From NCBI GenBank assembly GCA_014529385.2, contig CM043956.1:85983721-86047720 (forward strand): a stretch of 64,000 nucleotides of DNA, given 5' to 3'. The notes below the pieces were generated by a model. The model saw only the letters and a program-made list of their open reading frames with translations. It was not told the DNA's origin and did not search any database. Source of the stretch: Adiantum capillus-veneris. Taxonomy: Eukaryota; Streptophyta; Polypodiopsida; Polypodiales; Pteridaceae. Below, piece by piece: positions 43,562 to 54,051 of this stretch (within the stretch, counting starts at the first letter, position 1; each line of letters begins with the position of its first letter). Both the position numbers and the translations under genes were made by a program.

Positions 43562-44836
43562 TCAGCCCTCTTGTACATCTTCCTTGCTTTCATCTTCACT
43601 GGATGATTCCAGAGCTTCATTTTCACTTTGATCTTCACCTGTGTTTTGCTCTTCTTCCTCATCAGCATTTTCTGGATCATTGTCTCCTCTTCTCTTAAAC
43701 ATTTTGATCCTTTTTCCTGCAATGGGAATCTTTACTTCTGTGCCATCTAGTTCAGACAAGATGTAAGTAGCATTTTCATGCACATGTTTTACAACATATG
43801 GTCCAAACCATCTTTTTGAAAACTTACGCATGACTGTGTGTTGGTTATCAAGGCTACTATCATACACTAAAACCCAGTCACCTTTGTCAATTGCTTTGCT
43901 CCTGAGCCGATGTCGCTTATCAAAATAGTCCTTGTTTTTCAACCTTGCATTTTTGAGTCGTTCTTTTGCAGCTTCAATGTCTCCAGGTCTTCTCTCTAGC
44001 TGCCTTATACGCAGTGCAAGGAGATCTTCCCTACTAAGCCCCTCTTGCCAAGGTAGTACATTCCATGTGGGAATTTTATCCTCAATCGGCATCACCGGCT
44101 TTTGACCATGCATTAGCTCCGCAGGCATGTAGCCAGTTACTGAGCTATGTGTTGTACGATCAGCCCATAAAGCATATGGTAACAATTTTGGCCACTCACC
44201 AACTCTTCCTTCACAAGCCTTGGCCAAAGCTTTGATGATAGGAGGGTGCCCTCTTTCACTCTTTCCATTGCCTTCAGGGTTGTAAGCTGTAGTAAGAGAA
44301 AGCTTGATTCCTAATTTAGAAAAGAACTCCCTTGCTTCTTCGGCATCCAGTTCACCTCTGTCTGCAGTGATCTTTCCCACACAACCATAACGGCAAATCA
44401 CCTCATCAAGAAGGAATTTGCACACAGCTTCTGTGGTTTTAGCTCTTAATGCTCTTCCTTCAACCTGATTAGTTAGGTCCTCTCGTGCAAGAACCAAGTA
44501 CCTCATCTGCCAGAGTCGTAAAGGCATTGTGACTAGATCCACAACCCATTTATAGTGCATGGCTAGTGGATATGTAGGGTGCAATCCATCACGATGTCGA
44601 ACATTTGAATACATTTGACAAGTTACACATGACTCTACAAACTGAGATACATCTTTATACATACCCTTCCACCAGTATTTTTCTTTCAACTTAGAGAAGG
44701 TTGCCCACACACCCCTGTGTCCAGCCCATAGACTCTCATGAAACTCTTGCATGAGCTTTACTTGAGTCTCTTTTTTTACATATAACCCGTTGTGGTGTAG
44801 CACCCTTTTGCTTAGGATGATTCCACAAGTAACCAT
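43562..44836 (-). CDS. Gypsy 1 integrase frame (3' end of pol)
   Basis: Integrase of a Ty3/gypsy element, about 424 residues in the listed frame. Zinc domain H-H-C-C: FHESLWAGHRG ... CVTCQ. Catalytic D in VVDLVTMPLR, D in ITADRGELD, E in GNGKSERGH. Then PYALWADRTTHSSVTGYMP, and a C-terminal GDWVLVYDSSLDNQHT, RWFGPYVV and TYILSELDGT, the GPY/F module. The tail is acidic (DEEEEQNTGEDQSENE). No chromodomain is seen. The true frame enters from the RT part near 44771; its first residues in this frame are out-of-frame noise. It overlaps the RT frame by 101 nt because of one extra base (see findings). Confidence 0.92.
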   Translation of the reverse strand: MVTCGIILSKRVLHHNGLYVKKETQVKLMQEFHESLWAGHRGVWATFSKLKEKYWWKGMYKDVSQFVESCVTCQMYSNVRHRDGLHPTYPLAMHYKWVVDLVTMPLRLWQMRYLVLAREDLTNQVEGRALRAKTTEAVCKFLLDEVICRYGCVGKITADRGELDAEEAREFFSKLGIKLSLTTAYNPEGNGKSERGHPPIIKALAKACEGRVGEWPKLLPYALWADRTTHSSVTGYMPAELMHGQKPVMPIEDKIPTWNVLPWQEGLSREDLLALRIRQLERRPGDIEAAKERLKNARLKNKDYFDKRHRLRSKAIDKGDWVLVYDSSLDNQHTVMRKFSKRWFGPYVVKHVHENATYILSELDGTEVKIPIAGKRIKMFKRRGDNDPENADEEEEQNTGEDQSENEALESSSEDESKEDVQEG

Positions 44837-47107
44837 CCCTTAAAAAGTACCCATATGCTTTCCTACGTATCCTCTTGAATTCTTGTTCAGACCAATCATC
44901 CTGTTTTGTTAGAGTACTCAAGTACCTTCCAATAGAAAGCCAATCACCTTCATAAAGATCTTTCAAGAATAATTCAAGTGAATTAGTCATGCAGACATTG
45001 TTACCTTTGACATGAGAGATAGAATAGAATTTTGTGCCTACATCATCTCCCTCATCAATCATTTGTGACTCATCTTCATACCTTGCCCTTGATAGCATAT
45101 CTGCCACTGTATTGTCTTTACCTGCAATGTGCTTAAACTCGGGATTTAAGGACTTAATGTAGGCAATCCACCGCAACATAGCAATGTCTGGTGTTGAGCA
45201 GCTTGTAATCATCCCAAGAAGTGGTAGACAATCTGTTTCTACAACCACACATGCACCAATTAGGTACTCTTTTCCACTTTTCAAGGCTGTAACCATACCC
45301 CATAACTCTCTCTTTATCTGTGGATAGTTTCTTTGGCGAGCACTTAGTACCTTTGCTCCAAATCTTACCACATACCTGTGTCCTTCTTTGTCATCTTGTC
45401 CTATTGCCCATCCAATCCCTGTAGGACTGGTATCTACTGTCACAATCACTGGCCTTTGACACTCATAGTCTACCTTTCTCAAAGTCGTTGCTGACTGGAG
45501 TAACTCCTTTAGCTTTTTCATGGATTTTACATGTGCTTCTGTCCATTTAAAATTTTGATTCTTTCTAAGCAGCTGATAAAGAGGATCAGCTACATGTGCA
45601 TAATGTGGAATCCAAATAACATAGAAGACACATGCTCCCAGAAACCTTCTAACCTCAGTGATGCTAGTGCATGTTTCTTTCATTCTTTGGATGGCATCTA
45701 CCTTTGATGGACAAGGTTTCCTACCATATGGCCCGCACATGTGCCCCACAATGAGCACTTCATTGACACCAAACATAGACTTTTTCCCTGACAATGTAAG
45801 ATTCACTTCTTCCAACTTAGACAAAATTTTATCACAATCATTTATGTGATTTACCACAAACCTGCGACATCCCTTGAGATCCAAAGCTTCATCTTTGTCA
45901 CTTTCTTCACATCCTTTGATAGGCAAATCATCAATGAAAGGCATTGTGATGTGAGGAATAAAGTCACGTAAGACCTTATTCATCCCATTCATCATATGTG
46001 CAACCGAGTTGGTTGCTCCCTGTGGCAAGGTACACATCCTTACCAACCCCAAAGGTGTCCTCATGGTTGTCAAGTCTCTGCTTTCGATTGCAAGTTGAAA
46101 TTGATCATACCCTGAGTAGAGATCCCCCATTGAGTAGATTGCTCTCCCTGCAAACGCCTCTGCAAATTCATCCACAATTGGACCTGTACCTACATTTCTA
46201 ATTGTCACCTTGTTCACTGGTTGCATATCTTGGATGAAGCGTAGAGAACCATTCTTCTTTGGAACTGTGAACCACCTGTTTGAGTATGGAGCACAAGAAG
46301 GCTCCAAGATTCCCATTTTGATTTTCTCATTCAGTAGCTCTACTAACTTTGGCAAATGAGCCTTTGGAACCGGAATAGGCCGCAGATTCGAAGGCACATG
46401 AGGTATTGTGAAAATTACCATAGGAGCTACAATATAAGGATCAACACATCCTATCTCATGTGGCTCAAATGCAAAAGCCTTACCATGCTTTGAAAGCATT
46501 TCTTTGAAGCACTTTGTCTCCTCCTGTGTTAGAAACTCCTCGCAACCAATCTGCAACTCTTGAAAAGACTCCTTTGTGAAGGTATGCCCGATCTTTTTAG
46601 GATTCCGCAAACTTGGTTGTAAAGAAGCCTGTTCAATCTTTTCCCTGTTGTTGGGTGGTAAGGGTGAAGCTACTGGTTTCACCTTCTTTGCTACACTCTT
46701 GTATTTAGTTTCAACATGGACTTCTGGGCCTACTGTTTGGCTTTCTTTAAAGGCTTCTATTAGTTGATACATTTCCATAGAGCAAACTTCCACAACTTCA
46801 TTTTCAAGATGCAAACTAGACCTCATTATAGCATCAAGCTCACCCATAGTATCTACAAAAGAAACTTGTTCACACAAAACCAAAACATTTTCAGTAGGCT
46901 CTAGCAACCCACTCTTTTTCATGCCTATTTGTACATTATGCACATATTGCTTCTCACATCTCTTCAAATCTTCAAGTTTTGTAAAACATACTGATCCATT
47001 CTTTGTTACCAAGGAGCTCGTTGAAAATGTTTCACCTATTTTTGGATCAGGCGAGACCCTTTTTCTTTCTGTACCACTGCAATCCCGCTTTACAATGGTA
47101 CTTGGCC
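44736..47107 (-). CDS. Gypsy 1 pol: RT and RNase H (in -1 frame to gag)
   Basis: There is no ATG at the start; the frame opens after a stop near 47122 and is most likely entered by -1 frameshifting at 47108-47114. RT motifs: WFTVPKKNGSLRFIQDMQPV, YSMGDLYSGYDQFQL, LPQGATNS and the catalytic MPFIDDLPI (F-x-D-D form). Connection: KPCPSKVDAIQRM and VRRFLGACVFY. RNase H: VTVDTSPTGIGWAIG, QRNYPQIKRELWGM, VVVETDCLPLLGM. The frame runs off at KARVS-like sequence after an A7 run at 44771-44777, where the integrase frame takes over. Gypsy order (RT-RH before IN) is clear. Confidence 0.93.
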
Positions 47108-47114
47108 AAAACCC
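47071..47114 (-). promoter_or_regulatory. Predicted -1 ribosomal frameshift signal between gag and pol
   Basis: In the gag frame the codons are ATG ATG GGT TTT GGC, giving the slippery heptamer G GGT TTT (47114-47108). Spacer GGCCAA (47107-47102), then stem GTACCATTG (47101-47093), a 13-nt loop, and CAGTGGTAC (47079-47071), which pair over 9 positions including one T-G. Slipping back one base continues exactly in the pol frame (TGG CCA AGT). The gag stop TAA is at 47092-47090, inside the loop. Confidence 0.75.
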
Positions 47115-49465
47115 ATCATTTCTTTATGATCATGAAACTCTTTGCTCACCTTTGGTAGAGGATGTTCTTTGAGGTTGTCACGATTTCTTTCATGGTTTAC
47201 ACAAACTGTGAGAAATTGGACAGTACGTTTACCATCTTTGCTACGTATTCTAGCATATGCTGAACCATCGTCCATAACCTTTGTTTCCATTCGAACTCCC
47301 ACAATGTAGGTTTGTCCAAGGATGAGATGATATGAAGATGTATCCTCTACAAAGAATTTTTGGTCAATCTTTACATCACCTATTGTTACCTTCACACCTG
47401 GACATGCTGCATACAATTCACCGGATGAATTGTTTGCCACTTTTACCATCCAGCCATGATCTGTGTCCATCGGCCATTTGCACTTGTTGTAGAGACTCTT
47501 TGACATTATGTTTATTTCTGAACCATGGTCAATCAAGGCAACAAATGGCTCTTCAAGATCACCTACCTTGACCAAAGTTTCTGTAGTAGCCCTTGCCCAA
47601 TGACTTCGTGAATAGTAACTCCTAGGAATATCTTCAACTTCTTCATCATCATTTGAGAAATACACTTGCTTCACTCTCCCACTAGATTGGTAGCATCCTA
47701 CCACATCTCCATCATTCTCCTTATTTTGCAGTTGCATCCCTTGTGTCTTTGAGGTTTCCCCTTCAACCTGTGGACGAGAAACTTCAGCAAGGGTTTGCCT
47801 CTTTCTCTTGATGATGTCAATGATCTCCTCATGGAATTCACGCTTTGCAATGCCAAGAACTTCTCCCAGAGTAAACTCAATCTTGCTATTCAAGATCCTT
47901 TCCTCCAAGACTTTCTTTAAATCTGTAGCAACCTCAATATCAGATTGTAGTTTATAAGTTGGGCCTTTTGTCTTACTTTTCGTTGGCTCTTTCTTCTTTC
48001 CTGTTGTAGACTCCTCCATGAGTACTTCAGGTGGAGATGCTCCTTGTGTTGAGGGTGTTTGAGAAGGCATTGAGTCGCTTCTTCCCCCACTTCTAGAAGC
48101 TCTTTTTGATGGTCCTTCATCAGCATTCTCACGTCTGCGCTTCTCTTCTACAATTGCCTCATTTTGTTGGCATTTTGTAATGTAGGCATGCACTGACAAT
48201 GAGTCCACTGGATCATTCCATCCTGTTTCTAGACGTATGCAATCACCTGCTTCATGTAGAATCTCTTTTGTAAGCTTCCCCTTTGTAGCTAATTGCATGA
48301 CATTTGGCCAAATTTGACCATGATGGTCACTCACCTCTTCATCACAAAAATGTTCAATTTTTACTCCATAAGTAGCTGCCTCAACTGAAGAGGTGGCATG
48401 CTTGGTTGCCATATCTTCAACTAAGGTTTGCATTCCCCCCTTCCCAAAGTTATTTCTCAAGGGTAGACCTGTCTCTCTTAAGTGGATTTTACCATCCTTA
48501 AAAAAGACAACATCTTTTGACAAAGCATCACTAAAATCATCACAATCCCTTCTTACATGGTTTGTACTATCACACCAAATACATCTATTAACAAACCCTT
48601 TTGTGGGCTGTTGTCTTTGCCTAGGAAGTGGCCCTGATGGTTGGCCTTTTTCTTCAAGCTTTGCAAACTTCACCTTCAAGTCACGCATTCCCTTCACAAG
48701 CTCATCTAGCATGGACTCATCAAACTTAGGAGCGATAAAAGTAGGCTTTACCATTTTGTCAGATATTGAGGTGGAAGGACTTGTAGTGTTTACTACCATC
48801 TTGTCCCTTCTTCTTTGTCGTTTGGCAAGCAGTGAGACAGCACCTTCAACCTCATTCCAGTCAGTCTTTAGTCCTTGCTCAGCATCTTTATCTTCAAGAA
48901 GAAGCTCCAAATTTTCTTGAAACTCTTTACCTGCAGCTTGTAAGAAAAGATCTGTCTTCTCTGCATCTAGTGTGGCCCTTTCTGTCCTAGTGAGTTGTGC
49001 ATAGCGCCGCTCAAATTCCCTAAGTAGCTCTGTTATTGATAGTCCTTGCTTTGGCTTGACTACCCATTCTAAGAATGTCCTTTTGGTCACTCTCTCAGAG
49101 TCCTCCATGAAATATTCCTCCTTTAAAGCTACTTTGAGTTCTTCCCAATTTCTCCCATGCCCATCTTTAATTGCCCTAACATGCTCCCTAATTTCTGGAG
49201 CAACAACTAGCTCAAAGCTTTGAATCATCTCACCTTCTGACACGCGATGCAGTTCCATCTCCTTCACATACTCGCGTAAGTACTTGGTTACATCTTGGCC
49301 ATTGAACTGATCCATTCTGTTGACGACCGCTTGTATGGCCTTTGTTGCTGAAATCTCCCTTCTTTCAATAGCATGTTGTTGTTGCATGAACATTGCAAAT
49401 GCTTGAAACATTTGCATTGTTGCTGGGTAAAAATGCATACCCTGTTCCTCAACATGATCACCCAT
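47090..49465 (-). CDS. Gypsy 1 gag and protease
   Basis: ATG at 49465 (MGDHVEEQGMHFYPATMQMF), 792 codons, TAA at 47092-47090. The N-terminal third has a gag core (VTKYLREYVKEMELHRVSEG, IREHVRAIKDGHGRNW, LLREFERRYAQL). A CCHC knuckle follows in the middle (CIWCDSTNHVRRDC), then a long linker with charged and Ser/Thr-rich stretches. Near the end is an aspartic protease: PFVALIDHGSEINIMSK with DHG in place of DSG, and YHLILGQTYI. So the protease lies in the gag frame and RT in pol. The frame is open throughout. The in-frame TTG 12 nt upstream is not needed. Confidence 0.93.
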   Translation of the reverse strand: MGDHVEEQGMHFYPATMQMFQAFAMFMQQQHAIERREISATKAIQAVVNRMDQFNGQDVTKYLREYVKEMELHRVSEGEMIQSFELVVAPEIREHVRAIKDGHGRNWEELKVALKEEYFMEDSERVTKRTFLEWVVKPKQGLSITELLREFERRYAQLTRTERATLDAEKTDLFLQAAGKEFQENLELLLEDKDAEQGLKTDWNEVEGAVSLLAKRQRRRDKMVVNTTSPSTSISDKMVKPTFIAPKFDESMLDELVKGMRDLKVKFAKLEEKGQPSGPLPRQRQQPTKGFVNRCIWCDSTNHVRRDCDDFSDALSKDVVFFKDGKIHLRETGLPLRNNFGKGGMQTLVEDMATKHATSSVEAATYGVKIEHFCDEEVSDHHGQIWPNVMQLATKGKLTKEILHEAGDCIRLETGWNDPVDSLSVHAYITKCQQNEAIVEEKRRRENADEGPSKRASRSGGRSDSMPSQTPSTQGASPPEVLMEESTTGKKKEPTKSKTKGPTYKLQSDIEVATDLKKVLEERILNSKIEFTLGEVLGIAKREFHEEIIDIIKRKRQTLAEVSRPQVEGETSKTQGMQLQNKENDGDVVGCYQSSGRVKQVYFSNDDEEVEDIPRSYYSRSHWARATTETLVKVGDLEEPFVALIDHGSEINIMSKSLYNKCKWPMDTDHGWMVKVANNSSGELYAACPGVKVTIGDVKIDQKFFVEDTSSYHLILGQTYIVGVRMETKVMDDGSAYARIRSKDGKRTVQFLTVCVNHERNRDNLKEHPLPKVSKEFHDHKEMMGFGQVPL

Positions 49466-49496
49466 GGTTACCCACAAACTCTCACCCTAGCAGATT

Positions 49497-49512
49497 CGCG
49501 TCGCGTTCACCA
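49497..49512 (-). promoter_or_regulatory. Gypsy 1 primer-binding site
   Basis: Six bases past the 5' LTR end (CTCGACA) the minus strand reads TGGTGAACGCGACGCG. It starts with TGG as expected for a tRNA 3' CCA; I did not identify the tRNA. Confidence 0.65.
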
Positions 49513-49518
49513 AAAATA

Positions 49519-51517
49519 TGTCGAGAAATTTGCGGTCTTGCCAGGAAAGCACCCGGCTTATGGCTATGAGAGTTTGTGAGAGAACTCAACAAAAACTATA
49601 TGAAGGAGTTAAACCATAGATGCCATGAAGACTAGGGTTTAGAAAGAAGTGCAATCAAAGAAGACTCACCCTTTCTCTCTTGCATTCACACACACACACA
49701 AAGAAAGAACGCAAAAGAGAATGTCAAAACAAAACGAAGATGAAAACATCAAGGCTATGGTCATATCGTATCATGGGTAATATGAAAGGATTAATGGATG
49801 AGTTAATGGCATTCAATCTTGGCTGACCAAATAGGCTACGAATTGTTCTTTGGAATTGTAGTTTTGTGCTTACCATAATATAGATATTTTGTCTAGTGAT
49901 TGGGACTAATTGTGTGTACAAATCCTCTTGGTTCATAGCAAGATAACTATGCTTACATCAAAAGAAAAATTATAGTCTATGAGAGGTAGTATGATGGGAT
50001 CCGGTGATAGAAGTATTTCATTGAGCCTTTCAGGGCCGAAGAGAAACACTATACGTTGTTGAAAGTGTATTCTACGGCTAATCCATACGTTAATTCTAAT
50101 AGATCGTACAGAGTGAAAGCGATAGAAATGATCATCAAGTGGGTTATTCATCTAGGATAGTATGTGAGAAATGTAGATATGAGAGAAGTGAAGAGATGAG
50201 AAGTTTCCCTCCCAAGCCCTATTCTTGCCCGTAGGCAATAAGGATACTGCGGGGAGAGATGTACCTATAGCAAAGAGAACCTAGAGAGGATGAATGAATG
50301 AGAGAGATAGGTTTGGTTAAGGAGATAAGATTAGATACATATATATATGTTGGATTAGAGATGAAAATGAAAACAACAAGAAATCAAGAAAACATCAATG
50401 TAGAACACATCTTACTTGAAATCCTTCGGCACCATTATTGATGGAGAGAGAAGAAGAGTGGATAATTCCACTTTGATTGATACGCCAAGTACAACACCTT
50501 CTTTGATTAGAGTTGATCCTCCAAGGATGGCGTACAAGAATGGCTAGTTTTCCTCTAGGAGAAAGTGTAGGCTTGGGCTTATGTTAATGGCTAAGTACAA
50601 TTAGGCATTACTACTCACTCCCTCGAGAATTCCTCTCATCAATGGCTTGAATGCTTGAGTTCCTTCCAAGGAAGAAGAGGTCCCCTTTTATAGGTGAAGG
50701 GAACCCACAAGGGTTTACACAAGAAGAGAGGAGCCAGTGTGAACAGAAATTGGAAAAGTTGGAAATGAGCTGTCCCTGCATGATGTGGGCAGACTGGGGT
50801 CCAGTATTTTGATCATATCTCCTAAACCGTAGCTCCAAATAAAAAAATAAAAATATGGGCAGAAACTTCAGCTCATTAGCTACGATTTTCATTTTAAAAT
50901 AATTCCCCAATTTGGATTGGAACCTTGTGTAAAAAATTCATCAAAATAGGGTCCATTTATGGCAGCAAAAGTCTTCATGTGGACTCCTTAGCCTTGACTT
51001 TCATTTAATTCCCAAGGACACCTCATGCCATATGAAAGCATGGCATTTCTCCTTGACAATGTTTTGTAACCATGCTTGCAATAATGCATTAAAATAAGTG
51101 TATCTTTGAAATCATGCCACTTAGTGTCCCACTAGGATTTGATTCTCTCCTAGTAGCTATTTAAAAATAAATATAAGAAAAGTATAAAAAATACATAGAA
51201 TATATATATATTGGAGTTTACCCTAGATATAGGATCTAGCCAGGATGTGAGATGATAATGAAATAGTAGAAATAAAGAATCAATGCTTTTTGCCCCAAGT
51301 TAAAGAGGCGGAGCTATTGACACTTTTCCCATAGTATTTTTTGATGGTAAAGTAAGAATACATTACCCTTGAGATAAATAATAAGATGAGATAGAAAGCT
51401 TATTTTTATACTTACATATGCATATGTACATTATAGGAAATATAATTATGTATCTAAAAAGTTACAAGATATCTCTTGTAGCATGTGTTCCCACTATGTA
51501 CATGTCACAGCACGACA
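49519..51517 (-). repeat. Gypsy 1 5' LTR (1,999 bp)
   Basis: Same borders and length as 41505-43503. The flanking CCGT at 51518-51521 repeats the CCGT at 41501-41504. Confidence 0.95.
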
Positions 51518-52136
51518 CCGTTCCAACACGGGATCAGCGCTTCAATGAAGACCTGATGAAGATTCGAATGCGCGAATACTGCAAACACAAGCGTTCCGAA
51601 GTGCAAAAAGCAATCAAGCATGGGTCGAATAGACCAGATTGGCTGGCCAAAGAAGATTGGAAGAATGCGAAGAAAGCAGCTAACGAGAATCCCGACAAGT
51701 GGAAGCAACAAAAGGATGCAGCCAGAGCGCGAGTAGAGGCAGGGAGCTCGCACCACTTGGGGAGTGGTGGATGGGCATCATTTGAGGCCGATTTTGTAAG
51801 TGTTTTCGCATTGCTCTTTATGTTCGATAGTTTAGGGTTTATGAGTTTTTTAATTCTAACATAATGAATTCTTTGTATGTTTTGACAGTGGTCGATGACA
51901 GGACCTGATCCCACACCGTACGAGCGCGAGTACGCAGGCAGGAAGGGCTTAAACGCCCTGATGGACATTCTCAGTTCTCGTGGCGTCATGGTTAGTATTA
52001 GGGTTTACTCTTTTCTATTTTTTGTATTGTTTTATAAATGTCGTTATATGTTTATACTTACTGAAAGCTGTCTTATTGTCTTTTTTTGCAGAATCCGACA
52101 GATACGCCACTTGGACGCGATGAGACGTCTGACTAG
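51518..52136 (+). pseudogene. CACTA second gene (Transposase_24-like), part 2
   Basis: Continuation of 40810-41504: PTRDQRFNEDLMKIRMREYC, KHKRSEVQKAIKHG, NRPDWLAKEDW, the conserved Transposase_24 body. Introns 51796-51888 (GTAAGT...TTGACAG) and 51991-52091 (GTTAGT...TTTTTGCAG) split the end. The last exon (52092-52136) encodes NPTDTPLGRDETSD and stops at TAG. With both parts and one CCGT, the exons add up to 372 codons in one frame apart from the TAG at 41224. Confidence 0.8.
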
Positions 52137-52493
52137 ACGACGTCAGTTTAGCCGTAGCTAGATAGCATTAGTTTGGGGTTTCTCATAGCTTATGTATCAT
52201 GAGATGGATTTTATACGTCTTTTTGAACCATGTATATTATTACATTTGTCACTGTAGTTCATTTTGCCAATCAATTCTTTATGCCTATGATGTTGTACAA
52301 TTGTCATTATTACATTTTCCAATCAATTCATTTTGCCTATGATGTGTACAATTGTCAATTTTACGCTTGTCAATTTTGCAAACAATGCGTCTTGTGGGTG
52401 ACTATTTTGGGTCTATTATCTACCCTTGCACTTTTTTTAAAAAGTGAATCAAGTACAATATGGTTGATGGGTGGCAGGGCATTCAATGCCCTG
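52137..52493 (+). other. CACTA 3' untranslated region
   Basis: T-rich, with the imperfect repeat CAATCAATTC..TTGCCTATGATG (about 52268 and 52320). Nothing coding. Confidence 0.5.
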
Positions 52494-52774
52494 TCACAAA
52501 AAAAAATTCTCTCGGGCGTCGCTATAACCGTCGCTATTTATAGCTCTGTAGCGTCGCTATGAGCGTCGCTATAGACTTCTGTGTAAACGTCGCTATGACC
52601 GTCGCTATGAGCATCGCTATGAGCGTCTCTATATAGCGACGCCTATGGGGACGCATATAGCGACGCTCTCATAGTGACGCTATTAGCGACGGTTTTAGCA
52701 ACGCCGGGGGTTATAAAAACCCAGTGTATTTCCGTCGCTAACAGCGTCACAAGAGCACACAACCTCTTGTAGTG
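52494..52774 (+). repeat. CACTA subterminal array and right terminus
   Basis: At least six copies or near-copies of CGTCGCTAT in direct orientation (52508-52615), then four or more inverted copies (ATAGCGACG, 52632-52700), so the region folds back on itself. It ends ACAACCTCTTGTAGTG at 52774, the reverse complement of CACTACAAGAGG, a CACTA terminal repeat. Such arrays are the TNPA-type binding sites of the superfamily. Confidence 0.92.
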
Positions 52775-53521
52775 AAATTTGGCAAAATGGACAGCGCCAT
52801 CACATCTGGAACTGCCCAAAACCCCAGTTTACAATGTCTAAGTGCTCAAATCCGACCTCGGATGAGCAGTTTACGGCCAAAACAGGCTCCAAAATGAGCA
52901 AAAACACAGTTGCGGTTGTTCCTCCTCTCTTCTCCACGTTTTTTCTGGTCTTCTCTCTGTGTTTTCAGTTCCCACACTTAGCTTTATTACTTGGGCACCC
53001 TTGGCCTTTAGAAACGGACCCCAAACAGGCCAAAAACTGACCTCGCAGTGCATAGTTGTCACATTTTTGCATCATTCGTACACCTGGCACTCAGCTTTTG
53101 TCAATAATGCATCCCCCCACCACGCGAAGTGGCCCCAAAAGATGGTCCTCATGATGAAATTTTTGCATAATTATCACAAGAAAACACCCACGTTGCGTCC
53201 GTACTCACGTGCAAATATTGACCCCGTTCGACCTCCTGACGCGACTAGATGCCATCTGACGCACCTGCTTAGCTCATGTCGTCGGCCCGTGGATAGCTTC
53301 CTCGAGACTTTTTACGTGCTACCAACTCCTCCTTATTGTAAAAAAAACACACTGGTACTAGTAAGGATGAAAATCGATGCACTATGTACATGCTGTCCTA
53401 CCTGTACACATGTGGGTCCCACGTAACCACCTCGCTCTGGAAAATGGGCAATTCTTTATTCGATGCACCATGCATGGGTATGTACATATGCACAATCCCT
53501 TGCTCCAAAAAACTCCTGACA
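52775..53521 (-). repeat. Gypsy 2 3' LTR, partial
   Basis: Matches 57402-58160 (TTTGGCAAAATGGACAGCGC ... ACTCCTGACA). The first 387 bp of the full LTR (57015-57401) would lie beyond the CACTA insertion and are lost. Confidence 0.9.
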
Positions 53522-53559
53522 TAATTTGCCCATCCCCTAGCCTGCTAGAGCATTCATGC

Positions 53560-54051
53560 TCAGCAGCAGCAACAAGAGATATGACACTCCCCGCCTGGAT
53601 CCCACACAAAAACACATTGCCTTCCCTGCATCAAAAGCTTAATCAAGGTTCCACATGGCTCCCAAGGAAAACCTATAGAGATTCCATATATCAACCTTGC
53701 ATTAAGGAGACAATCAATTATTTTGGCATAGACCGGCATGTGCAAATATATCTCCTTCTCCATAGTTGAAAGGTCTCCACTGATCATTTGTGTCATCAAT
53801 TCCTGCTTCTTTGACAATTCAATCTTGGTTTGCATCAGCCCTTCAATCACTTCATAAAGCCCTTCACTTTCATCTTCAACCTCATTTGCAAATGCAACCA
53901 AACCAGACTCCTCGATTTCTTTGTCCACCATCAAAAGAAATGCAACATCAGCATCCTCATCACTGCTGGTAGTACTATCACTGTCCTCATCAGATACTGT
54001 GGAATAGTCTTCATCACTAGAATCATCCTCATCTTCATCAATCTCCTCCAA
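53560..54051 (-). pseudogene. Gypsy 2 acidic C-terminal frame
   Basis: Frame 3 of the broken gypsy 2 ORF: a strongly acidic stretch (IDEDEDDSSDEDYSTVSDED) followed by a helical region (EGLYEVIEGLMQTKIEL) and an end beside the 3' LTR. It overlaps the preceding frame near 54050, where a 1-2 base shift occurred. I do not recognise a domain; it stands where RT would be. Confidence 0.55.

Larger units (their letters stand above)
41505..51517 (-). mobile_element. Gypsy element 1, full-length (10,013 bp)
   Basis: Two 1,999-bp LTRs with equal length and about 30 substitutions by eye (roughly 98.5% identity), PBS, gag, pol and polypurine tract, all on the minus strand. A 4-bp CCGT duplication flanks it. 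Coding regions are almost intact: gag 49465-47090, pol in the -1 frame, and one likely disabling A insertion between RNase H and integrase. It is a recent insertion into the CACTA gene. Confidence 0.96.
39176..52774 (+). mobile_element. CACTA (En/Spm) element, left-truncated, split by gypsy 1
   Basis: From left: TNP2-type transposase C-terminal part, DUF4218 domain, a C-terminal exon, the second gene (Transposase_24-like, 40810 onward), gypsy 1 (41505-51517), the rest of the second gene to 52136, a subterminal array (52494-52700) and the terminus CCTCTTGTAGTG at 52774. The left terminus and the first half of TNP2 are not in the window; the cut lies in a (CT)n run at 39175. Confidence 0.88.

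Noticed and set aside
44771-44777. Programmed -1 frameshifting at the A7 run
   Set aside because: The integrase frame is +1, not -1, relative to RT, so the A-rich slippery model predicts the wrong direction.
45658-49579. Plus-strand frames across gypsy 1
   Set aside because: Antisense to gag and pol, without motifs.
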